Positions 36,830-47,879 of a stretch of 64,000 bases of DNA are shown piece after piece (the first letter of the stretch is position 1; every line of letters begins with the position of its first letter). The position numbers were made by a program, and so were the translations under genes. Under the pieces are notes generated by a model. That model saw only the letters and a program-made list of their open reading frames with translations. It did not search any database and was not told the origin of the DNA. The stretch is from Idiomarina loihiensis (GTDB lineage: Bacteria > Pseudomonadota > Gammaproteobacteria > Enterobacterales > Alteromonadaceae), in assembly GCF_024584785.1 (NCBI RefSeq), contig NZ_CP074112.1, positions 1,922,001 to 1,986,000 on the forward strand, given 5' to 3'.

Positions 36830-37384
36830 TTAGCGCACTAAGTGCTGGTCTAACAACTGCCGAAAATAAGCCCAATCAAACGCCGCACCCGGATCGGTTT
36901 TGCGCACCGGCGCAATATGCTGATGCCCAACAATGCGTTGTGCCGTTAACGCTGGGTAATACTGCACTAATTGCGCGGCAACCTCGGCCAACACGTGATA
37001 TTGTTGTTCAGTGTAGGGGGTGTGGTCGGTTCCCTCAAGTTCAATGCCAATACTAAAATCATTGCAGCGCTTACGCCCACAGTAATGCGAACGCCCAGCA
37101 TGCCATGCACGGCGGTGAAAAGGAACGTATTGGAGTAACTCGCCATCGCGCCGAATCAAGCAATGAGCCGATACTCTTAACCCTGCCAATGGGGCAAAGT
37201 CGGCATGTGCCTGGGGATTAAGCTTACCCATGAATAGGTCATCAATGAACGGACCACCAAATTGCCCAGCCGGTAAACTGATACCATGCACCACCAACAA
37301 GCTGATATCCGTGGCATCCGGGCGTTCATCAGCATGCGGCGAGTGGCGCTGCTTGCTGTGCGCCAGCCAACCCTCTGTCATCAT
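36830..37384 (-). CDS. ampD: 1,6-anhydro-N-acetylmuramyl-L-alanine amidase AmpD
   Basis: Cytoplasmic zinc amidase that removes the peptide from anhydro-muropeptides during peptidoglycan recycling. The 184-residue protein is full length. Zinc ligands are the histidine in VVHGISLP, one in the GHQHIAP segment, and the aspartate in KTDPGAAFDW. The AHCLIRRDG and RAWHAGRSHY segments match AmpD closely. The ATG at 37384 lies nine bases after AGGA; another ATG follows immediately, and the in-frame TTG codons upstream are unlikely. Loss of AmpD in other species raises AmpC expression, but no ampC or ampR is in the window. Confidence 0.94.
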   Translation of the reverse strand: MMTEGWLAHSKQRHSPHADERPDATDISLLVVHGISLPAGQFGGPFIDDLFMGKLNPQAHADFAPLAGLRVSAHCLIRRDGELLQYVPFHRRAWHAGRSHYCGRKRCNDFSIGIELEGTDHTPYTEQQYHVLAEVAAQLVQYYPALTAQRIVGHQHIAPVRKTDPGAAFDWAYFRQLLDQHLVR

Positions 37385-37506
37385 CAACAAAATTCCTGCG
37401 TTCGCTAATTAGGTTGCTCAAAGTATAATAGCCGCATTAATTAAGCAAAAGCTTCTAGCTAATCCGATATGTGCCTTGTTAGAACCAGGCCGCAGTCCTA
37501 CAATAG

Positions 37507-38424
<918 letters not shown>

Positions 38425-38520
38425 CTATTGACGAAATTCATTGATCTGCTATGTTTGAAAAGCAATGCGCAATCATGAAGTGGTCTAGTGCCACTTTATG
38501 AGAGCCAGGCAAGCTTTAAA

Positions 38521-38536
38521 AGGCAAAACCATTGCA
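38521..38536 (+). promoter_or_regulatory. Candidate sigma-54 promoter for pilA
   Basis: AGGCAAAACCATTGCA has the GG and GC dinucleotides in the exact -24/-12 spacing and matches TGGCAC-N5-TTGCA at nine of eleven fixed positions. It was the only such match I found in this gap. Type IV pilin genes are often sigma-54 dependent through PilR. Confidence 0.4.
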
Positions 38537-38641
38537 AGGTGGTGACGCAAAACCTCCGGTCCTTTTTAAACTATACTCGTGGGTAGCAAACCACTAGATA
38601 GTAGGGATAGCGGGGCTGCAAGCTAGGGTCTGGTGGATAAA

Positions 38642-38759
38642 GTGGCAGTTCGATGCACTCAAGCCGATGCCAGTTAACCACGGTCTTTCGGCTAATGCAG
38701 ATAGCTTTGTTGTGGTCCGCAAGGATCACTTGATGTGCTACTGTGCTATCGAGTGCCAC
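38642..38759. repeat. Long-range imperfect inverted repeat upstream of pilA
   Basis: The 17-base arm at 38642-38658 (GTGGCAGTTCGATGCAC) nearly matches the reverse complement of 38743-38759 (GTGGCACTCGATAGCAC), enclosing 84 bases. It could be an RNA stem in a pilA leader or the ends of a small degenerate element. Confidence 0.45.
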
Positions 38760-38815
38760 CTGACTACAACAATAATTACATTCTAATAAGTACGGAAAAC
38801 TTTCGGGAGATTTTC

Positions 38816-39346
38816 ATGAAAGCGCAATTACAACGTGGTTTTACATTAATCGAATTGATGATCGTAGTAGCGATTATCGGTATTTTGGCTGCCGTTGCTA
38901 TTCCTATGTATAGCGACTACACGCAGCGGGCTAAGGCAGGTACTGGTATGGCTGCACTAGCATCCTACAAAACAGCCATCGCAATGTGTTATCAAAAGTC
39001 TGGTGTTTTCAATGAAGATAATTGCAGCACTGCGGGTGAAGACGGAATTCCTGCAGCAATCGGTGCAGATCAAGTGACCGGTATACGCGGCGCAACTGTA
39101 GCTTCTGTGGATGTTACCGGACCCGATGGCTCTGGTGGTACAACTACCACCACAGTAACAGGTATCATTGCTGAGTTGGATGCAACTGATATTGATGGTG
39201 ACTACATTGTGGTCAATTTAACGCCAACACCAACCGGCGGTAATATGTCATGGGAAGTTACATGCAGCGACTATGATGAAGCGGGGAATTCTCGTGTTGA
39301 CGGTTGTTCAGACCTAGCAGAGGTAACTGCATTACCAGCTGGCTAA
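38816..39346 (+). CDS. pilA: Type IV major pilin PilA
   Basis: Prepilin of 176 residues. The leader is cleaved by PilD after G8, leaving the N-methylated F9, and the hydrophobic assembly helix [18 protein letters not shown] follows. The soluble head has four cysteines, C58/C70 and C150/C164, so two disulfide loops are likely. It also has a Gly/Thr-rich stretch at about 104-114 ([10 protein letters not shown]). GGGAGA lies five bases before the ATG; an upstream in-frame start would add 27 residues and spoil the leader. It heads the pilA-pilB-pilC-pilD cluster. The length is a little above many pilins. Confidence 0.95.
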   Translation: MKAQLQRGFTLIELMIVVAIIGILAAVAIPMYSDYTQRAKAGTGMAALASYKTAIAMCYQKSGVFNEDNCSTAGEDGIPAAIGADQVTGIRGATVASVDVTGPDGSGGTTTTTVTGIIAELDATDIDGDYIVVNLTPTPTGGNMSWEVTCSDYDEAGNSRVDGCSDLAEVTALPAG

Positions 39347-39367
39347 AACCTAGCTAAAAAGTTGTGA

Positions 39368-39395
39368 CAGCCTGCGGTGTATGTGCCGCAGGCTG
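39368..39395 (+). terminator. Hairpin between pilA and pilB
   Basis: A perfect 10-base-pair GC-rich stem (CAGCCTGCGG / CCGCAGGCTG) with an eight-base loop lies 21 bases after the pilA stop. It is followed by ATTCTT, not a full T run, so it likely attenuates read-through and protects pilA mRNA. Confidence 0.65.
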
Positions 39396-39433
39396 ATTCT
39401 TGAAGTTCCATTTCCGCTCCGTTAGGAAGACTC

Positions 39434-41131
39434 ATGCTGCACCACTCCTTAGCGGCTCTGTTGCTGCGTGACAAGCTGATACCAGAAGATAAGCTAACGC
39501 GTTGCAGTGAGTATGCGTGGGAGAACAAGCTGTCGTTTACGGCGTGCTTGATGGAGCAGAAACTCCTGTCTGCAAGTGCACTGGCCAATTTTTGCTATCT
39601 AGAAAGCAATGCTCCGTGGCTAGACCTTGATGCCTTTGATCCTGACTTTATTCCCCAGAAATTTATCAATGAACGTTTGATTCGCAAAAACCATGCGGTG
39701 CCTTTGTATCAGCGTGGCAATGTGCTCTATATTGCCGTGTCGGACCCTACTCGAATTGAGACGTTAGATGAGTTTCAGTTTCGTACGCGGTTGCAAACTG
39801 AGGCGGTGTTGGTTGAGGAGAACAAGCTCCAGCGTTTAATTGATAAGTTGCTTGAGAACGAGCATTCGGCCTTAGGCGTCACCGAGCAAGATGAGCAAGA
39901 GCTGCGCGACATTGATGCCGCTGATGAGCGCCAAGATGATTCGGGTGCTGTCTCTGCTGATGTCAAAAACGATGCTCCTATTGTCATCTACATCAATAAG
40001 ATGTTGCTGGATGCGATTAAGCGTGGAGCCTCGGATTTGCACTTTGAGCCTTATGAAACCGAGTATCGGGTGCGCTTTCGAATCGATGGCGTGCTGCATG
40101 AAATTGCGCGGCCCCCAGTGGCTTTAGCAGGCCGTATTGCGGCACGCTTAAAAGTCATGGCCCAGCTGAATATCGCTGAGCGGCGCTTGCCCCAAGACGG
40201 TCGGATTAAGCTGCGCTTATCCAAACATAAGTCCATTGATTTTCGGGTAAGTAGCTTGCCGACCCTGTATGGCGAAAAAATTGTACTGCGGATACTTGAT
40301 GCCGCCGCCGCCATGATTGGGATTGAATCGCTGGGCTACGAACCAGACCAAAAAGCTTTGTACGAAGAAGCACTCAGTAAGCCACAAGGGATGATTTTGG
40401 TAACCGGCCCCACCGGCTCAGGTAAAACCGTAAGTTTGTACACCGGCTTAAATATTCTCAATACGCCCGAACGCAATATTTCTACCGCCGAAGACCCCGT
40501 CGAAATCAACTTAAACGGTATTAATCAGGTTCATATTAACGCCAAAGCGGGCTTAAACTTTGCCGATGCGTTGCGATCCTTCTTACGCCAAGACCCAGAC
40601 GTGGTGATGGTGGGTGAGATCCGTGACTTAGAAACCGCGGAAATAGCGATTAAAGCAGCACAAACTGGGCACTTAGTTTTGTCCACGTTACATACCAACT
40701 CAGCGGCAGAAACCCTGACCCGTTTGATGAACATGGGCGTGCCCTCTTACAACATTGCCGGCTCGGTCACCCTGATTATTGCGCAGCGGCTAGCACGACG
40801 CCTGTGTAACTCCTGCAAAGCGGAAGAGCACTTACCCCAAGATGAATTATTACGACAGGGTTTTAAAGCCGAGCAGTTAGCTGATTTGACCATCTATAAA
40901 GCCGTGGGCTGCGAGCATTGCACCGGCGGTTACAAAGGTCGGACCGGGGTGTATGAAGTGATGCCCATTACTCCAGCTATTCAAGATTTGATCATGGAAG
41001 GCGGTTCGTCCTTAGATATCGCGAAAGCCGCTCGTGATGATGGCATTCATTCGCTGCGTGAGTCGGGTTTACTTAAAGTAGCCAAAGGCATTATTAGTTT
41101 AGCCGAGGCAAATCGCGTCACTAACTTCTAG
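39434..41131 (+). CDS. pilB: Type IV pilus assembly ATPase PilB
   Basis: Cytoplasmic hexameric ATPase that drives pilus extension. The 565-residue protein has an N-terminal MshEN/GspE-N domain (about 1-140), Walker A GPTGSGKT at 325-332, the Asp box and Walker B region ([16 protein letters not shown]), and a zinc-binding four-cysteine motif formed by C458/C461 and C493/C496. AGGAAG precedes the ATG. It is 87 bases after pilA with an attenuator hairpin between, which would give much more pilin than ATPase. Confidence 0.95.
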   Translation: MLHHSLAALLLRDKLIPEDKLTRCSEYAWENKLSFTACLMEQKLLSASALANFCYLESNAPWLDLDAFDPDFIPQKFINERLIRKNHAVPLYQRGNVLYIAVSDPTRIETLDEFQFRTRLQTEAVLVEENKLQRLIDKLLENEHSALGVTEQDEQELRDIDAADERQDDSGAVSADVKNDAPIVIYINKMLLDAIKRGASDLHFEPYETEYRVRFRIDGVLHEIARPPVALAGRIAARLKVMAQLNIAERRLPQDGRIKLRLSKHKSIDFRVSSLPTLYGEKIVLRILDAAAAMIGIESLGYEPDQKALYEEALSKPQGMILVTGPTGSGKTVSLYTGLNILNTPERNISTAEDPVEINLNGINQVHINAKAGLNFADALRSFLRQDPDVVMVGEIRDLETAEIAIKAAQTGHLVLSTLHTNSAAETLTRLMNMGVPSYNIAGSVTLIIAQRLARRLCNSCKAEEHLPQDELLRQGFKAEQLADLTIYKAVGCEHCTGGYKGRTGVYEVMPITPAIQDLIMEGGSSLDIAKAARDDGIHSLRESGLLKVAKGIISLAEANRVTNF

Positions 41132-41181
41132 GCGCTGGCGTCGGCAGCACCATACTAACGTTAACAGCAAAAGGTACGGGG

Positions 41182-42408
41182 ATGGCAAGCACAACAAAGG
41201 CCATGAAAGATATCACCGAGTTTGAATGGACCGGGATTAACCGTCGCGGCAAGCGCATTAAAGGCGTGATGCGTGCTGATAATGACCGTATGGTGCGGGC
41301 CAACTTGCGTAGCCAAGGGGTCACCCCCAGAACCATCAAGAAAAAGCGTAAGCCGCTATTTGGCGGTAAAAACATTACCGGCGCCGACGTGGCGATTTTT
41401 ACTCGACAAATCGCAACCATGTTAGGTGCGCAAGTTCCCCTATTGCAATCCTTAGAGATGGTGGCAAAAGGCTCCGAGAACCCCAAAATTCGTGAGTTGA
41501 TGCAAGACCTCGCCAACCAAACCGCGGCAGGGGCACCTTTTGCGAGTTCGCTGCGCCAGCATCCACGGGTGTTTGATGATCTTTATTGTGATCTAGTTGA
41601 ATCAGGCGAACAGTCAGGTAACCTCGAGAATATTTTTGACCGCATCGCAACTTACCGCGAAAAATCCGAGGCCCTCAAGGCTAAAATCAAGAAAGCCTTG
41701 GTGTATCCGGCCTCGGTGATTGTAGTGGCCTTGGTGGTTACCGTGATCTTGCTGGTCTATGTAGTGCCACAATTTGAAGCCGTATTTAAAGACTTTGGGG
41801 CAGAGCTGCCCGCCATGACCCAGTTTGTGGTCACTTTAAGCGAAATTGTACAAGCCTATTTTTTATATGTTGCAGCCGCGATTTTTGTCGGTGCTTGGCT
41901 GTTTAAGCGTGCCTACAATAAGAGTTTGGCGCTACGCGACCGAGTGGATTTGCTGTCACTCAAAATCCCCGTCATCAAAGACATTCTAAATAAAGCTGCG
42001 GTGGCTCGATTTGCTCAAACTCTGTCGACCACCTTTGCCGCTGGGGTGCCTTTGATTAGCGCTCTAGAGTCCGCTGCAGGGGCATCGGGTAACGCGCTCT
42101 ACCGCGATGCTATTTTGCGGATCCGCGATGAGGTGACCTCTGGCATGCAGATGAACACGGCCATGCAAGCTCAAGATGTGTTCCCTACGTTAGCGGTACA
42201 AATGGTGTTTATCGGCGAAGAAGCCGGTAAGTTAGACGATATGTTAAGCAAAGTTGCCTCAATTTATGAGCGCGAAGTCGACGACCTGGTAGATAATCTT
42301 ACGGCCTTATTAGAGCCGATGATCATGGTGGTTATTGGTGGTTTGGTGGGTGGCTTGATTGTGGCCATGTATCTGCCGATCTTTAGTTTAGGTAAGGTGG
42401 TTGGATAA
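41182..42408 (+). CDS. pilC: Type IV pilus inner-membrane platform protein PilC
   Basis: Inner-membrane platform of the pilus motor, 408 residues, with two T2SSF repeats (about 70-195 and 275-400) and three hydrophobic spans (near 175-198, 225-245 and 378-400). The repeats carry the FTRQIATMLGAQVPLL and FAQTLSTTFAAGVPLI segments. An alternative ATG exists seven codons in, but the chosen one has GGGG close upstream and a family-like N-terminus. Its stop is directly followed by the pilD start, so the genes are coupled. Confidence 0.95.
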   Translation: MASTTKAMKDITEFEWTGINRRGKRIKGVMRADNDRMVRANLRSQGVTPRTIKKKRKPLFGGKNITGADVAIFTRQIATMLGAQVPLLQSLEMVAKGSENPKIRELMQDLANQTAAGAPFASSLRQHPRVFDDLYCDLVESGEQSGNLENIFDRIATYREKSEALKAKIKKALVYPASVIVVALVVTVILLVYVVPQFEAVFKDFGAELPAMTQFVVTLSEIVQAYFLYVAAAIFVGAWLFKRAYNKSLALRDRVDLLSLKIPVIKDILNKAAVARFAQTLSTTFAAGVPLISALESAAGASGNALYRDAILRIRDEVTSGMQMNTAMQAQDVFPTLAVQMVFIGEEAGKLDDMLSKVASIYEREVDDLVDNLTALLEPMIMVVIGGLVGGLIVAMYLPIFSLGKVVG

Positions 42409-43293
42409 ATGGCGGAGTTTCCTGCAGAGTCAGTCTGGTTAACCCTCACAGCACTGGTGTTTGGTTTAGTGATTGGTAGTTTTTTGAATGTGGTGATTGG
42501 CCGCTTTCCACTGATGCTGCAGCGCCAATGGCGACAAGAATGCGCAGCCTTGCAGGCTAGCTCAGCGGAGGCTGCTGCCACGCCAACCAAAGCCGAGCCT
42601 TTCAACCTCGCCTACCCGCCTTCACGCTGCCCTAAATGCAATCACAAGATAGCTTGGTATGACAATATCCCGGTGGTCAGTTGGTTGTTGCTGAAAGCCA
42701 AGTGCCGCAATTGCCGTACCGGCATTTCTGCTCGCTACCCGCTAATCGAATTACTAACCGGCGTGGTGTTTGCTCTGTTGGCTTGGTACGGCGGTATCAC
42801 AATTCCTAGCTTGGTCTACATGGGGTTAGCCTGTTTGCTGATTTGCATGTTCTTTATTGATGCGGACGAAATGATTCTACCCGATCAAATGACCTACCTG
42901 ATGCTGTGGAGCGGCCTCTTGTTCACTTTGTACCATGGCCATATTCCGCTAGCAGATGCCGTGATAGGTGCTGCCGCGGGTTATTTAAGCCTGTGGAGTG
43001 TGTATTGGGCGTTTAAGTTGCTAACCGGTAAGGAAGGTATGGGTTATGGTGATTTCAAGCTCCTGGCGGCGTTTGGCGCCTGGGCTGGCTATCAAATGTT
43101 GCCGGTGATTGTTATCGCCGCTGCTGCCAGCGGTGCCGTGCTTGGCATCATCTATCAGCAAATCAATAAGCAGCGCCAAGGCCAACCGATTCCGTTCGGG
43201 CCCTTTCTCATTTGTGGTGGCGTGATTGCGATGCTTTGGGGTGAACAAATCCTGCATGGCTATTGGCAATGGTTAATGGGCGGGAGTTATTAG
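42409..43293 (+). CDS. pilD: Prepilin leader peptidase / N-methyltransferase PilD
   Basis: Membrane aspartic protease (A24 family) that cleaves and N-methylates prepilins, including PilA. The 294-residue protein has the cytoplasmic zinc loop with CPKC and CRNC, and two catalytic aspartates in the contexts DADEMILPDQ and GYGDFKLLA. About eight membrane spans are visible. The ATG directly abuts the pilC stop, and the coaE start directly follows its own stop, so all three are read as one unit. Confidence 0.95.
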   Translation: MAEFPAESVWLTLTALVFGLVIGSFLNVVIGRFPLMLQRQWRQECAALQASSAEAAATPTKAEPFNLAYPPSRCPKCNHKIAWYDNIPVVSWLLLKAKCRNCRTGISARYPLIELLTGVVFALLAWYGGITIPSLVYMGLACLLICMFFIDADEMILPDQMTYLMLWSGLLFTLYHGHIPLADAVIGAAAGYLSLWSVYWAFKLLTGKEGMGYGDFKLLAAFGAWAGYQMLPVIVIAAAASGAVLGIIYQQINKQRQGQPIPFGPFLICGGVIAMLWGEQILHGYWQWLMGGSY

Positions 43294-43917
43294 ATGTTAG
43301 TGGTAGGAGTAACCGGCGGTATTGGCAGCGGTAAAACCACGGTGACCGATCTGTTTGCCGCACAGGGTATTGAGATTGTGGATGCTGATGTGATTGCCCG
43401 TAGTATCTTTGATTCAACCTCAGCAACGGGGCAACAGGCGCTCGCCGCAGTTGCCGCAAAGTTTGGCCCGCAAGCGCTATTGGCTGACGGTGAACTAGAC
43501 CGAGCCTGGTTGCGGCAGCACATTTTTACCCACCCAGAGGCCAAGCAGTGGCTGAATGAACTGACCCATCCACTGATTCGGCAACAGATCCTTGAGCAAT
43601 TAACACAGGCCACGTCACCCTACGTGATGCTGTCAGCACCCCTGTTGGTCGAAAATCGCTTAACCCAATTATGTGATCGGGTGCTGGTTGTGGATGTTGA
43701 TGAGCATCATCAGCGCCAACGCACCTTAACTCGCGACCAAGTAGATGCTAGCCAAGTGGACGCCATCATGGCCGCGCAGGCCAGCCGTACGGAACGACTC
43801 GCAGCCGCCGATAACGTAATTGATAACAATGGTGAACCGGCCGCTTTAACCAAACAAGTAGAGCGCTTACATGAGCTTTACCTGCGCTTAGCACTTGCTG
43901 AGGCAGACAACAATTGA
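43294..43917 (+). CDS. coaE: Dephospho-CoA kinase
   Basis: Phosphorylates dephospho-CoA in the last step of coenzyme A synthesis. The 207-residue protein has P-loop GIGSGKT at 9-15, the DADVIARS segment, a lid rich in arginine (HHQRQRTLTRDQVD) and a DNVIDNNG ending typical of the family. Directly downstream of pilD, the order usual in gammaproteobacteria. Confidence 0.95.
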   Translation: MLVVGVTGGIGSGKTTVTDLFAAQGIEIVDADVIARSIFDSTSATGQQALAAVAAKFGPQALLADGELDRAWLRQHIFTHPEAKQWLNELTHPLIRQQILEQLTQATSPYVMLSAPLLVENRLTQLCDRVLVVDVDEHHQRQRTLTRDQVDASQVDAIMAAQASRTERLAAADNVIDNNGEPAALTKQVERLHELYLRLALAEADNN

Positions 43918-43936
43918 AACTTACTCATAAGCCGCT

Positions 43937-44713
43937 ATGATAGAAGCCATGCATAATAACGATAACCAGCCCATGATCGCTTATGAATACCCGTTACTAG
44001 AGCGGGTGAGAACTTATTTGCGCCTTGAACATATCTTGGCCGCATTACAACCACACACACCAGTAACGCAACAGAACTACACCCGTTACTTCAGTGCGCT
44101 GTTCGCTATTTTGGATATTTGCGAGCGCAGCGATGTGCGCACTGATGTGCAAAAGGATTTAGATAAACGCCGCGCCCAATTACAGGTCTGGTCGCAGCAT
44201 CCCGAAGTGAATCATGACCAATTGCAGCAAACCATGCAGCGCGTGCATGGTGCTTTAAGTGCGATTCAGCCACTCAACCGGGTCGGCAGTGCGCTTAAAC
44301 AAGACCGCTTGTTAAGTGTTATCCGCCAGCGCTTTGCGATGCCGGGTGGCACCTGTAACTTTGATGTGCCACAACTGCACTACTGGCTGCATTTACCCCA
44401 AGCCACCCGCGATCAAGATACTGCTGCGTGGTGGGCTGAGTTAGAAGTGTTAATGCGCGGTTTGGCGCTAGAGCTAGAACTGTTGCGCGGGCAAGCGCGG
44501 TTTAATACGGTGGTGGCCAGTAATGGGCTCCTGCAAGAGAGCACCGAACCCTTGAGCTTACTACGCATCAAAGTTGCCCCTGAGGTAGCCGCCTATCCGG
44601 TCATTTCTGGCCATAAACAGCGGTTTAGTATCAGATTTATGCGCTATGAGCCGGTTAATGGCAGAGCCTCGGTCGACCATGATGTGGCGTTTGATTTGGC
44701 CTTGTGCCCTTAA
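43937..44713 (+). CDS. zapD: Cell-division protein ZapD
   Basis: FtsZ-bundling protein of the divisome, up to 258 residues. The core (YEYPLLERVRTYLRLEHI at the start, then RLLSVIRQRF, MPGGTCNFDVP and the SIRFMRYEP ending) matches ZapD. Three in-frame ATGs (43937, 43949, 43973) are possible and none has a strong ribosome-binding site. Family length favours the third, so the true protein may be 246 residues. The yacG gene that commonly follows zapD is absent from the next 50 bases. Confidence 0.9.
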   Translation: MIEAMHNNDNQPMIAYEYPLLERVRTYLRLEHILAALQPHTPVTQQNYTRYFSALFAILDICERSDVRTDVQKDLDKRRAQLQVWSQHPEVNHDQLQQTMQRVHGALSAIQPLNRVGSALKQDRLLSVIRQRFAMPGGTCNFDVPQLHYWLHLPQATRDQDTAAWWAELEVLMRGLALELELLRGQARFNTVVASNGLLQESTEPLSLLRIKVAPEVAAYPVISGHKQRFSIRFMRYEPVNGRASVDHDVAFDLALCP

Positions 44714-44762
44714 GTTCTCGCTTAAGTGCCTGCATGAAAGCCGGCCGTACTGTTCGGCGAGC

Positions 44763-45161
44763 TTAGCGCCGTTGTAAGATCTCAATAATCGGCTGATTAG
44801 CCGGCGGAAACGGATAAGCATCCAATTCGTAGACCGGCACCCAGCGCCATTGCTGCCCTTCTTGCTGGCTTACCGAACCACTAAATGCAGTCACCATCCA
44901 CACATCCAGTAGTACTTGCTTGTCACTGTAATCGTGGGTGATCACCGTTAGTGGACAGGCTTGCTGCACAGTTAGATTACACTCTTCTTGCAACTCACGA
45001 CAAAGCGCCTCATAGACGCTCTCGTTTGCCTCTACCTTGCCTCCAGGAAACTCCCATTTACCGCCTTGATGTAAATGTGGGTGGCGACAACTGATAAAGA
45101 TATGGCCGTTGTCATCTTCAATAACGCCAACGGCCACATGTACGCGATTAGAGCTTGCCAT
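44763..45161 (-). CDS. mutT: 8-oxo-dGTP diphosphatase MutT
   Basis: Nudix hydrolase that removes oxidised guanine nucleotides from the pool. The 132-residue protein has the full Nudix box at about 40-62 ([21 protein letters not shown]), with all catalytic Glu residues present. The ATG at 45161 overlaps the secA 3' end by 14 bases; an in-frame GTG ten codons upstream is less likely. The secA-mutT pair is conserved in gammaproteobacteria. Confidence 0.93.
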   Translation of the reverse strand: MASSNRVHVAVGVIEDDNGHIFISCRHPHLHQGGKWEFPGGKVEANESVYEALCRELQEECNLTVQQACPLTVITHDYSDKQVLLDVWMVTAFSGSVSQQEGQQWRWVPVYELDAYPFPPANQPIIEILQRR

Positions 45162-47844
45162 GGCACTGTTTAAATTTCTTACCAGAGCCACATGGGCATG
45201 GATCGTTACGACCTACCGGAGCTGGGCCGGCTGGTGCGCTAGGCTGGTCGGCGCCACTGGTACTGGCACTTTCGTGTTGATACTCTTGGCGCTGAGCGGC
45301 GGCTGCGGCAGCACGTTTCGCCTCTACCGCCTCGACGTCTTCTTCGGCTCGTACCCGTACTTTGCTCAAAATGGTAATGACTTCAAGCTTTAACGATTCC
45401 AGCATGTCTGAGAACAACTCAAAAGCTTCGCGTTTGTATTCTTGCTTCGGATTCTTCTGCGCATAACTGCGCAAATGAATGCCTTGGCGCAAATGGTCCA
45501 TCGAGGCCAAGTGTTCTTTCCAATGGGTATCTAGGCTCTGCAGCATGATGGTTTTTTCAAACTGGCGCAGTACTTCAGGGCCAACCATCTGCTCTTTTTG
45601 CTCATACGCTTGCTCGAGTTCCGTTAGGATGCGCTCGCGCAGCTTCTCTTCGTGTAAACGCTCATCTTCGTCTAACCACTGCTGAATTGGCAACGGTAGG
45701 GCGAAATCTGCACGTAAACGTTCTTCTAAACCGGCAATATCCCACATTTCATGCAGTGACTGCGGTGCAATATATTCACTGATAACGCTGTCCATCACAT
45801 CGGCACGAATCACTTTTATGGTGTCAGAAATATCACCTTCATCAAGTAGTTCGTTGCGCTGCTCGTACACCACTTTACGTTGGTCGTTAGCTACGTCATC
45901 GTACTCTAATAGCTGTTTACGCATATCAAAGTTACGGCCTTCAACTTTACGTTGTGCGTTTTCAATGGCTCGGCTAACCCACGGATGCTCTATGGCTTCT
46001 CCGCGTTTCATGCCCAAACGCTTCATCATGCCAGCCATACGGTCTGAGGCAAAAATCCGCATCAAGCTATCTTCTAGCGACAAATAGAAGCGCGATGAAC
46101 CGGCATCACCTTGACGCCCAGCACGACCACGCAGCTGATTATCGATACGACGTGATTCATGACGCTCGGTACCAATAATATGCAAACCACCGGCAGCTAA
46201 CACGGCATCGTGGCGTTGCTGCCAAGCCGCTTTCACTTGTTCGATCTGCTCTGGGGTTGGCTCTTTCAAGGCTTCAATTTCAGCTTGTAAATTACCACCT
46301 AAGACGATGTCGGTACCACGCCCAGCCATGTTGGTAGCTATGGTGACTGCACCTGGTAAACCGGCTTGGGCTACGATATCAGCCTCACGTTCGTGGAATT
46401 TGGCGTTCAGCACGTTGTGTGGGATTTTCTTTTTCTTCAATAGCCGTGATAGTAGCTCGGAAGTTTCAATCGAAATAGTACCCACCAGCACAGGACGCTG
46501 GGCTTTGCGGCACTCTTCAATGTCGTTCACAATAGCTTCGTATTTTTCTTCAGCGGTAATAAAAATCAAGTCTGGACGATCGTCACGAACCATCGGCCGG
46601 TTGGTTGGGATCACTACAGTTTCTAGGCCATAGATACTTTGAAACTCAAAGGCTTCGGTATCGGCGGTACCTGTCATACCCGCTAACTTGTTGTAGAGAC
46701 GGAAGTAGTTCTGGAAGGTGATCGAGGCCAAGGTTTGGTTCTCGTTCTGAATACGCACCCCTTCTTTCGCTTCAATTGCTTGGTGTAAGCCTTCAGACCA
46801 ACGGCGGCCTTCCATCGTACGCCCGGTATGCTCATCAACAATCACGATTTGGTCGTCTTTGACGATGTAATCAACATCTTTTTGGAACAGGTGATTGGCG
46901 CGCAAAGCGGCGTTTACGTGATGGAGCAAGGTAATATTGGCAGCGTTGTAAAGCGAGTCGTCCTCGGCCAGCATGCCGCGTTCTTTCAAGATCTGCTCAA
47001 CGTGTTCTTGGCCATGTTCAGTTAAGTGCAACTGCTTAGATTTTTCATCGATGGTGAAATCGCCTTCACCACGCTCTTCTTCGGTATCTTCTTTCTCTTG
47101 ACGTACCAACATAGGTACCAGCTCGTTCATGCGCGTGTACATGTCTGAACTGTCTTCAGCGGCACCCGAGATGATCAATGGGGTACGGGCTTCATCGATC
47201 AAAATCGAGTCAACTTCGTCGACGATGGCGTAGTTGAGCTCGCGTTGTACGCGGTCTTCTGGACGAAACGCCATGTTGTCACGCAGGTAATCAAAGCCAA
47301 ACTCGTTGTTGGTACCGTAGGTGATGTCAGCGGCGTAAGCGAGGCGCTTGTCGTGCTGCTGCATACCGGGGATGTTAAAGGCTACCGTCATGCCCAAAAA
47401 TTCAAACAGCGGGCGGTTGGTTTCCGCATCACGACGAGCCAAGTAATCGTTGACCGTAACTATGTGAACACCTTTACCTGCCAAGGCATTCAAGTAAGCG
47501 GATAAAGTCGCCGTTAAGGTTTTACCTTCACCGGTACGCATTTCTGCAATACGGTTGTTGTTTAAGATCATGCCGCCTATTAGCTGCACATCAAAGTGGC
47601 GCATCTTAAACACTCGCTTGGATGCTTCGCGGACGGTAGCAAAAGCTTCCACGAGCAAATTATCCAGCGTTTCGCCAGCAGCAATGCGTTGTTTGAATTC
47701 AGCCGTTTTTTGTTTGAGTTCTTCATCGCTGAGGGCTTCGAATTCTGGCTCTATGGCGTTAATTTTTTGAACGTTCTTTTGTAAACCTTTCAGAATACGA
47801 TCGTTGCGGCTACCAAAAACCTTACGGAATAAACTACCTAACAT
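45148..47844 (-). CDS. secA: Protein translocase ATPase SecA
   Basis: Motor ATPase of the Sec pathway; pushes unfolded preproteins through SecYEG. At 898 residues it is full length. Walker A lies in MRTGEGKT, the [12 protein letters not shown] segment is the DEAD-type Walker B, and the C-terminal zinc motif [14 protein letters not shown] binds SecB and phospholipid. The secM regulator that precedes secA in enterobacteria is missing; an M23 peptidase gene takes the position 35 bases upstream. Confidence 0.98.
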   Translation of the reverse strand: MLGSLFRKVFGSRNDRILKGLQKNVQKINAIEPEFEALSDEELKQKTAEFKQRIAAGETLDNLLVEAFATVREASKRVFKMRHFDVQLIGGMILNNNRIAEMRTGEGKTLTATLSAYLNALAGKGVHIVTVNDYLARRDAETNRPLFEFLGMTVAFNIPGMQQHDKRLAYAADITYGTNNEFGFDYLRDNMAFRPEDRVQRELNYAIVDEVDSILIDEARTPLIISGAAEDSSDMYTRMNELVPMLVRQEKEDTEEERGEGDFTIDEKSKQLHLTEHGQEHVEQILKERGMLAEDDSLYNAANITLLHHVNAALRANHLFQKDVDYIVKDDQIVIVDEHTGRTMEGRRWSEGLHQAIEAKEGVRIQNENQTLASITFQNYFRLYNKLAGMTGTADTEAFEFQSIYGLETVVIPTNRPMVRDDRPDLIFITAEEKYEAIVNDIEECRKAQRPVLVGTISIETSELLSRLLKKKKIPHNVLNAKFHEREADIVAQAGLPGAVTIATNMAGRGTDIVLGGNLQAEIEALKEPTPEQIEQVKAAWQQRHDAVLAAGGLHIIGTERHESRRIDNQLRGRAGRQGDAGSSRFYLSLEDSLMRIFASDRMAGMMKRLGMKRGEAIEHPWVSRAIENAQRKVEGRNFDMRKQLLEYDDVANDQRKVVYEQRNELLDEGDISDTIKVIRADVMDSVISEYIAPQSLHEMWDIAGLEERLRADFALPLPIQQWLDEDERLHEEKLRERILTELEQAYEQKEQMVGPEVLRQFEKTIMLQSLDTHWKEHLASMDHLRQGIHLRSYAQKNPKQEYKREAFELFSDMLESLKLEVITILSKVRVRAEEDVEAVEAKRAAAAAAQRQEYQHESASTSGADQPSAPAGPAPVGRNDPCPCGSGKKFKQCHGKL

Positions 47845-47879
47845 GAGAATGCGTGTTCCTGTGGTGAAAACCGCTGGGC

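Larger units (their letters stand above)
38425..38815. other. Structured non-coding region between nadC and pilA
   Basis: A gap of 391 bases. It contains a small hairpin after nadC (AAGTGG at 38478-38483 with CCACTT at 38491-38496, no T run), a sigma-54-like promoter at 38521, and a long-range imperfect inverted repeat (38642-38658 with 38743-38759). It ends with a GGGAGA ribosome-binding site for pilA. A 62-codon minus-strand frame here starts only with GTG and has no recognisable product. The 270 bases between the promoter candidate and pilA may be a long untranslated leader or hold a small RNA. Confidence 0.5.

Noticed and set aside
38478-38496. Hairpin after nadC as an intrinsic terminator
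   Set aside because: The stem is only six base pairs and no T run follows, so termination is not supported.
38643-38656. TGGCAGTTCGATGC as the pilA sigma-54 promoter
   Set aside because: The GG to GC spacing is nine bases instead of ten, so the match at 38521 is better.
38571-38759. 62-codon minus-strand reading frame before pilA
   Set aside because: Starts only with GTG, no ribosome-binding site and no recognisable product; the stretch is better explained as leader or degenerate sequence.
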